A DNA stretch of 64,000 nucleotides, taken from positions 992,001 to 1,056,000 of the forward strand of contig NC_088872.1 of NCBI RefSeq assembly GCF_032884065.1, written 5' to 3'. Shown one piece after another: positions 52,201-61,200 of the stretch (its first letter is position 1; the number at the start of each line of letters is the position of its first letter). Source of the DNA: Artemia franciscana. Lineage: Eukaryota > Arthropoda > Branchiopoda > Anostraca > Artemiidae. Both the position numbers and the translations under genes were made by a program. Under the pieces are notes generated by a model, which ran no database searches, was not told the DNA's origin, and worked only from the letters and a program-made list of their open reading frames with translations.

Positions 52201-55200
52201 GGGGGAGGTTTTCAGTGATTTGGCGAGTTTGGTGCTTCTGGACGTGCCAGGACGATGAATATTGGTAGGACGATGAATTTCTCAATGAATTTAATGTCCC
52301 CCATTTTCTAGTCAATATTATTACATCTTTTCTGTCAAATAGGAGTCAAGTTCTGATTTCACTCCTTATTTTTTGCGGAGTTGCGCAGGGGTACGCTTTT
52401 ATATCCTTGGCTATTATTGGTAATGATTAACAATCTTGCTAATGAATCAGCCAATCGATGGAAGTTTGTGGATGACATGTCATTGCTCAAAAAGTGCAAA
52501 AAAAAAATATTAAGAGCAGTGCAATGGAAATTCTCGAAGATGTTGTAAGTGAAGCAGCCCAGTCAAAAATGAAAGTGAACTCCCATAAATCTCATATTAT
52601 GACATAGGTTTTATTTGCACAATCTCTCGTAGTCCTAAAACTAAATGGCACTTGTGCTTACAAAAAAAGGATTAAATCAAAATACGGGTCTAGATATGCC
52701 GAGACCTGTGACATAAGTTTGCGGTAAATAAACGTTTCTGACACTTTAGAAAGGTTCAGAGTTATTGATATAGGCCGGAGTTGATCACAAGATTTTGGAC
52801 ACCTTACTTTGGGAATAACGCGGATATATGCTCTTTTCCAAGCACTAGGGAGTACTTGCTGACGGAAACATTGGTTGATTATATAAGAGAGTGGCTTAGC
52901 AAGAAAAATGGCGAATTCGCGTAACAGCTTTACTGGAAGCTCACCTGAGTAGGACGCAAAGTTCGCTTTCAGTCTTAGGAGTTCCTTATAAACAGTGAAT
53001 TCAGAGACTTCACATACGTCATCAATCTCTGCACCAGCAATGACATTTAGTTTTCTTAAATCAAAGCCATCATTTGTGACCCCAATACCTAATGAAATAA
53101 TTGTAACAAAAACTAAACTCTTAGGGGTTACACTGACTAGCGATTTGAAATGGGATGCCCTCATTTGCTCTATTGTCAAACAGACTAGTACATCTCTGTA
53201 TCTCCTTAAGCTATTTGCTAAATTTTCGTGTCCAAAAGCACACATACTCCGCCTTTATACATCTTTTATCCGTCCACAGCTTAAGTATGCTTGCCCGGTG
53301 TGGCATTTCGGGCTTGCCTTGGGTCAGTCCGATAGACTAGAAATTATCCAGAAGAGAGCCCTGAGAATCATATACGGTCAGGACAAAGTGCCTTACATTT
53401 TCCTTCTCAAGGAATTCCACCTCCCTACCTTGGTAGCCCGACGTGTTACTCTTCACCAATTTTGGAAATAATCTGCGTTGTAGCCCACGCTTTCAATGTA
53501 TACTCCCAGCCCATTATTGCCCTCCAAAGCCCCGTTTACCTCGATCAAAAGCACAAAAAATCCCAGTTTTAAATCCCATTAATACAAGAACTGAGCGCTA
53601 CAGAAAAAGCTTTGCACCAGCGTTTGTTGAAATAATAAATCAATGAAATTTGTAATGCATTATGTTAATGTGTCATTCATATTGTTAATTTGTCAGTTTT
53701 GATGTTCCATTTTTATCTGACATTCTATTAACATTATTCTATTCCTATACTCATTTTTATTCATTTTACTTACGTTACTTACTTTTTGCTTATGTACTTA
53801 TTTTTTTCATTGTACTCATTTTTATTTGACAAGCCAGTTGGGCTCATTGCTGTGGACTAGGTTTATATATTGTACTTGTGTGCTTATGTTTTTTTTATAT
53901 ACATTGTAGGCTAGCTGACAGAAAGCAACAAGTTCGGCAGTTTTATATGTTGTGAGAGTTTGCTTGTTAATAAAGTACTATTCTATTCTAAGTTAGTTAA
54001 ATAAAAACAATTTTTAAAGATAAAGCAATAAACGTAAAAGTACCAAGGACAGTAACAATACAACTTGATTCTTTATAATGGTTCAGTGGGAACTTGCACA
54101 ACTATATAAGTCTTAAAAAATTAGGAAAACCCGAGAACTCAATTTTTAATGGAGAAGACTTATATATGCCATAATGCAATTTTAGCACTTAGCCGGCGCC
54201 AAGTTTGAAAACAAGAAACGTGTGTGAAAAATCAGCAGATAATGAAAAAAAACATATCATCATAGAGCTCAAAGCGAGCAACTTTCCTGGCTACTTTAGT
54301 AAAAGACACTAATTTCCATTAATTGGCAGTGAACTTTGTAAAAAAAAAAAAATTAAAAAAAAGCGATTGGATGAGTCAAATTATGCAGGAATGTAGCCGA
54401 AGCTATATCTAAGCAACGCAATAATATGTTTATTATTAAAATCACCAGATGGTTAAAATTATTCGCTAATTGACTAACCCACAAGAACATCTTTTTGAAT
54501 GACAATTATCCTATTTTATTTTCCCGTTATTTATCTTTCCTATTTATCCCTTTAACTTTTCAATTTTATTAATATACCAACTGAATCCTTGTTTTCTTCT
54601 GATTTAAAAAATATTACTTTCGTCATTTAATTTTGTCATGTAAAGCGTAAGTACTCAATTTCATTTTTTGCCAGGAGAAAAAAAAAATCAGATGTGACGT
54701 ATTCAATTATGAATCTATTGACAGATCTACCCGTGATTGGACGGGATGGTCTAATACCCGCCCTATCGGACGTTAGACTTGTGCAAACAGGAAAAGCATA
54801 GTCTTAATACTGACATAGTACCGGTTTATATTTATTCACGTTTCCATGTAACAACAAAGGAAAACATTCCTTGTAATTTTTTTTAATGATATGTAACAGT
54901 CAGAAAAAAAAATCTTAAAAAATCCCGGTTTCCAGTTGTGAACAGACTTATATGGAGCCAGGGGATAAAAAATGTTTTCATTTTGATGTCCTTGGTACTT
55001 TGAGAGAGCAGACAGATTTAAAAGGGGCAAAAACATAGTAAAAGCGGAATTAAATATTAACCCTAGATATAAACAATTAAATCCAATACCCACTAATAAA
55101 ATTACGTTTAGCAGTAAATTAGAGTGATTATATGGCCTTTCTTCCTTTTGAGGCGACTTCTAGTTGGGTTGTGGCAGGTAGGTAATCCTTTCGGGCCAAA

Positions 55201-58200
55201 TGAATAAATTAGTCTTTTGGCCAAAGCTGACACAAAGGGTCTCGCATCTACCATTTAGGGTGACCAAAACTGCCTTCTTTAAAAGACCAGTATAGGGGAT
55301 ACGTGGTATAGATATAATCTTAAGAGCTCTAATTTCGCTTGGTTAAGCCGTAATACAAACAAGACAAGCATACTCTTATAAAAGTCGATTGTAGATGGTT
55401 TCTAACACGGATAGATCTAATTTCGTTTTGTACGTATGTTTTGATGATTTTATTAACATGGATGCATTTCACAAGCTTCACCTATCGGAGGGATATCACA
55501 ATGACCTTATGATAGGCGCGCTGCTGTGCCTGGGTCAGGGATTTAAAGCATTAAAACCCAAATAGGCAAATATGTACTCCTCTGAGGAGCCCTAGTGGAA
55601 AGTGATGACTTGGGAATTAGTCAATGGATTTGAGGTGTTTTACTTTTGAGTTTATGATGGCTTACATTTACTACTGACAATGTTGCATGTACATAGATCC
55701 CTCTTTCTGATTGATTGGGTTTGGATGTACTTACTGTCCTGGGAGATTAGGGTTAAGTCCTTGTTCAGGTGCTTATCTGTCTAATTACTAAAGTAGGAAA
55801 ACTGTTTTTTTTTTCTCACCGAGTAATTACCTTTAAAATATTACTAGTAAAAACATAGAATAATTTATTAGAAATTCAACATTATCCTGGTTTCACTTTA
55901 TTCGGCTTATTGACAAGAGAAAACCAGCAAGTGCAATTTGTACTTGTAAGTTATACTTACGGTGACAACAGAAATTTTATTCACACATGGAACCTTGGCA
56001 CATATCTTAGAGCTTAGGCACAAAGACAAAAAGTTAAGATAGAGATCAGAAGACCTTCACTTTCAAATTTGTCCAGGCAGACAGTGGTGTCGTTTGGAGG
56101 GAGGGGATAAATGAATGGCTATCAATGAACAATACTGAACTAAATGACTATATCGAAATTCCAATTGGATGTGTTAGGGGAAATGACAGGCGTAGAGAGG
56201 CTGGCTCTCCTCCAATCACTTTTGACTATTAAAAAGGGCACTAGTCCTTTAAATTTCCAATCGAATGAGCCCTTTCTGAAGTTTCTACGATAAGTCCTAC
56301 TATACGAAGTGCCCTGGTCTGAAACAAACAAGCAAATAAAAAAAAATGCATTGTGCCAATATCGTTCTTTACTTAGGCAGCGCTATTACGCTGCCTATGA
56401 TCATACTTAAACATTGAAAGGTTAAAGTATCACATCCAAGTAAAAGGAAAAATATATGGAAAAGAGATGACCGGACGATCCCTACGTTCCCTGCGTATCC
56501 GATAGAGATACGTAGGGATACGTAGATACGTAGGGATAGAGATATCCCTACGTTCAAAGGAAGCTGCTGGTAGCAAACCTAATCTTCGAATCTTCCATTT
56601 CAAGGACATACTTCTTACTCTTCAATTTTTTTAATGTAATTTATTTTCTTTACTCTTCAAAAAATTGTTTTTTGGCTTCATTTGCTTGCTGGACACTAGG
56701 AGGGATGGATCTAATCTCATTTTATAAGTATTTTTTGGTGATTTTACTTTTGGTGACACACGGACATCACCAAAAGTAAAACGCTCAGTTATACGCTCAT
56801 TTATAATTAGTTTTCCATTCAATTGCTCTTTATAAATTTGACTTAATAAGGCAATCATAAAGTGACATATGGCACCCAAAAAAGCGCTTTGGGATGTTTT
56901 TTCTTTCATTTTTCAAATAGAAAATAACAGAAAAAGGCATTCTAGAGTGAAAAAACTAGGCTGACAAATCCCCTCTCCTATGGAAATTCTCCTCTACCTA
57001 CCTGGAAATTTCCATATATTTAAAACTGCAACAGTGTTTTTAATTTAAATTATTAAAAAAAAATGTGTGAATAATTAACTTAATCGTTGAGTATTGGTGA
57101 TTTTTGGTAATATACACGTACTTCAGATGTTTCAGCTATCACAGGAATATCATAAAGAACCTATGATATTCGTACCACTTTACTTGGGTCAGGAATTCAA
57201 AGCGCCGAAGCCCATTTAGGCAAGTGTGTATTCCTATGAGGAGCCCTGATGGGGGGTGGTCACTTGGGAATAACTCGTTAAATTTGAGGTGCTTTTATTC
57301 TTGACTTTATAATGGCAACATTTACTAATGACAATGTTGCATGTCTATGGACCCTTCTTTTTGGTTGCTTGTTTGGTTATACTGTTTTGTCCTAGGTGAT
57401 TGGATAGGTGAGTAGTGTCAAGTCCTTGTTCAAATGCTTATCCGTCTAATTAGAAAAGTAGGAAAATAGTTTTTTTTTCTTCTAACCAAATAAATGTCTA
57501 TGGACCCTTCTTTTTGGTTGATTGTTTGGTTATACTGTTTTGTCCTAGGTGATTGGTGTCAAGTCCTTGTTCAAATGCTTATCCGTCTAATTAGTAAAGT
57601 AGGAAAACAGTTCTTTTCTAACCGTATAATTAGCCTTACCTTTAACACGTTACAAGTAAAAACATAGAATAAGATTTACCGGAAATTCAACATTATCTTG
57701 GTTCATTCTATTCGACTTATTGAAAAGAAAAACCAGCAAATCCAATTTGTACTTGCAAGATATACTTATGGTGACAACATAAATTTTATTCAGCCTTGAA
57801 ATTTTGGGACATGGATCTTAGAGCTTCATTTTTGTCTTCCATTCCTATTTATTTCAAATATTTCGTCAAGTTTGACAGAAACATTGGTCCAGACAGAAAA
57901 ACCTTCGATGACAGTTAGGAAAGAAAATTCCTGCCCTCAATGAGCAAAGATGTTTCAGAAGATATTATAAAATTTCCGAGGAAATGTCAGAGCGAGTCTT
58001 ACCTATTTATAAAGACAGATAATGCTTGGCCAAGCCCTTCCACACACAGCAAATCAGTCCTATTTGCAGGTATATCTATCTTGTAGATAACCTCTTCTTT
58101 GCCCTCAGAGTTGGTTTCATTCTCCTGAAATTTTAAGAACACTGTATTATTCCTTAATTCATCCTTATCTGCTATATTGTTGTACTGTTTGGGGTAGTAC

Positions 58201-61200
58201 ATTTCCTTCTCATCTCCATCATATTCGAGTTTTGCAGTATAAAGCGTTTCGAGCGTTATGCGGTGTTGGTTTTAAAGACTCGGTACAAAAGAGGTATATA
58301 GAATGCAAAATCTTGCCTTTAGCAGGACTTTGTTACTTTTCATCGAAGCATGTTTATATATAAATATTTTCAAAATTGTTTACCAATAAGTTTTAAAAGT
58401 ATGTTTGAATTAGGAAGTGATATTCATACACATTTTACGAGACAGTCAAATGTATTCGTCGCCCGCTTGCTATTACCCGCAGATCTCAATTTTCTGTTCG
58501 GTATCTAGGAACCCATGCACGGAATTGCTTACCTACGACTTTAGGAAACATGGATAATTTTCGTGAATTTCGGCGGGAATTAAAGCTATTTTGTCTTAAT
58601 ATTTATGGTTTTGATAGTTGAGTGGACCTCAAGTGGAGCCAAGATGTTAGTTTTGTTTTAGGCGATACTAGTCCAAGCAGTTTTAGTTTCTTTTTGTTTT
58701 GTCTTTCTTGTTTTTTTGAAGTGTAATCCCACATCGATCTAAATTCAGGGTAATTGAATATTTTTTTTTCTTTTTTTATTTTCCTCTCCTTTTTATGGCA
58801 CTTGGTATCTACCAAGTAACTTATAGCGATCGCAAATTCTGTCGGTTGGTCTGTCAGTCCTGGTTTTGCTAGTTTGTGTAATCCCACATCGATCTAAATA
58901 CAGGGTAATTGAATATTTCCTCTCCTTTTTATGTCACTTGGTATCTACCAAGTGACATATAGCGATCGCAAATTCTGTCGGTCGGTCTGTTGGTCCTGGT
59001 TTTGCTAGTTTAGGCACTTCCAGGTAAGCTAGGACGATGAAATTTGGCAGGCGTCTCAGGAACCAGATTAAATTAGAAATTGTCGTTTCCCCGATTTGAT
59101 CATCTGGAGGGGGGACCGTTAAATCGGAAAAATTAGAAAAAATAAAGTATTTTTAACTTACGAATGGGTGATCGGATCTTAATACAATTTAATATTTAGA
59201 AGGATAGCGTGTCTCAGAGCTCTTATTTTAAACCCCGACCGGATCCCGTGACATTGGGGGGGACCTAAAATATTGGAAAACGCTTAAAGCAGAGAGATCA
59301 GGATGAAACATGGTGGGAAGAATAAAAACAAGTCTAAGATACGTGACTGACATAACCGGACCAAATCCAATGTCTTTGGTGGAGTTGGGGGGAGTAATTC
59401 GGAAAAATTAGAAAAAATGGGGTATTTGTAACTTACGAACGGGTGATTAGATCTTAATGAAATTTGATATTTAGAAGGATCTTATGTCTCAGATGCTCCA
59501 TTTTCAATTTGAATCCGCTCCGGGGACAAAGGGGGCTGGAGGGGGGAAACAGAAATATTGGAAACCGGAANNNNNNNNNNNNNNNNNNNNNNNNNNNNNN
59601 NNNNNNNNNNNNNNNNNNNNNNNNNNNNNNNNNNNNNNNNNNNNNNNNNNNNNNNNNNNNNNNNNNNNNNAGTTTGTTCTTATTGAAAGTTTGTTCTTAT
59701 TTTATGAGATATGAGGTATACATTTATTAAGAAAAGAAAACAAACACTATTCGCCATTCGCCTGCCAAGAAAGGCAATAAGCTTGTAAGGGCAAGCGAGG
59801 TTATCACCCTCAGCTAATTAAAACCACATTCATATCACGCTACTCAATACAAAAGAAACTCAACTGAAGAAGGAAGAAAGGAAAAAAAGAGAAAGAGGAA
59901 AAGGACAAGAAGAAGACAGAAAAAAATGAACATAAAAAAATTAACAGCAAGTAAATCAGGGAAATGCCTTGAATAGAATGACAACCTGGAACGGGCCTTA
60001 CATCAAAATTATTCACGAGATAAAAGATACTTCTTTACCCGTGACTTGAAAGCCGGAAGACTAGGCACATTTTTCACACCCTCGGGCAAAATATTCCAAA
60101 CATGGGGACCATAATGGTGAATCACAAAAGATGCCCGAGTAGTACTCCTAAACTCATGAGTTAAGTTATCATCTTTTCTTGTATTATGATTATGACGGCC
60201 TCTATAAAGTAAATAGATTTTCAAAACCAGGGGTGAGCAGGCGATTCAAATATTTATACGAAAAAATCGCAAATTGGTAATCTCGAATTTGGCATACATC
60301 CATTAACTTATTCCTTTTAAAATGCTCATGAGCAGGAACATCATCAGAATAATAAAATTTCGATAATAATTTTACAGCTCTATTCTGAAGTTTTTGAACT
60401 CTTTTGAAACATGTTACAAAATTACTCGCCCATATAGAGCATCCGTAGCTAATATATGGACAAAATATAGAAAAATAAATCATTTTTAGAATCTTTTTGG
60501 ACTAGATTTTTAATTCTTCGCATCACCCCAAGACCTCAGCTTAATTTTTCAGCTATAGCATTTGAATGTTTTTTCCACGACAGGTTTTCATCAATTAAAA
60601 ACCCCAAATATTTTGTTGTTGCTACTCTTTTTATCACATTTCCTCGGACCAAGATTTGATCATTGCCAACACTTGACGAAAGTCTAGAGAATATCATGAA
60701 AAAAGTTTTAGAAAAGTTTAGGGTTAACAAATTTTGTTGAGAAAAAGTTAGAAATTCAGAGACAGCATTATGAATTTTATTATACAAAACATCAGGCGAA
60801 GGCGCAGCTAGAAAGAGCAAAGTGTCATCTGCAAATAGGATGACACCAGCCTCCGACAGGTAATGCTTCATTCGATCAATAAAAATGATGAAAAGGAGGG
60901 GTCCCAGGATTGACCCTTGTGGGACCCCGCCCTCTATTTTCTTTTTTGAAGATAAAAATGATCCATTCTGTACTATCTGATACCGATCGTGTAGATATGA
61001 TGAAAACCACTCAGGGCTTGAGCCCCTCATTCCAATCGAGGCAAGAACTTGAATAGGCCCTGGGTGGTCCACAAATCGAACGCTTTTCTCATATCCAAAA
61101 ACACAACTGCAGGTATAAGACCAGCTTCAAATGCATCATTAATCCAATCAACCAATTTCAGAACTGCCATATCTGTAGATAGCCCTTTTCTGAACCCAAA

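Noticed and set aside
59464..59730. Open frames across the N run
   Set aside because: They exist only because N is read as unknown residues.
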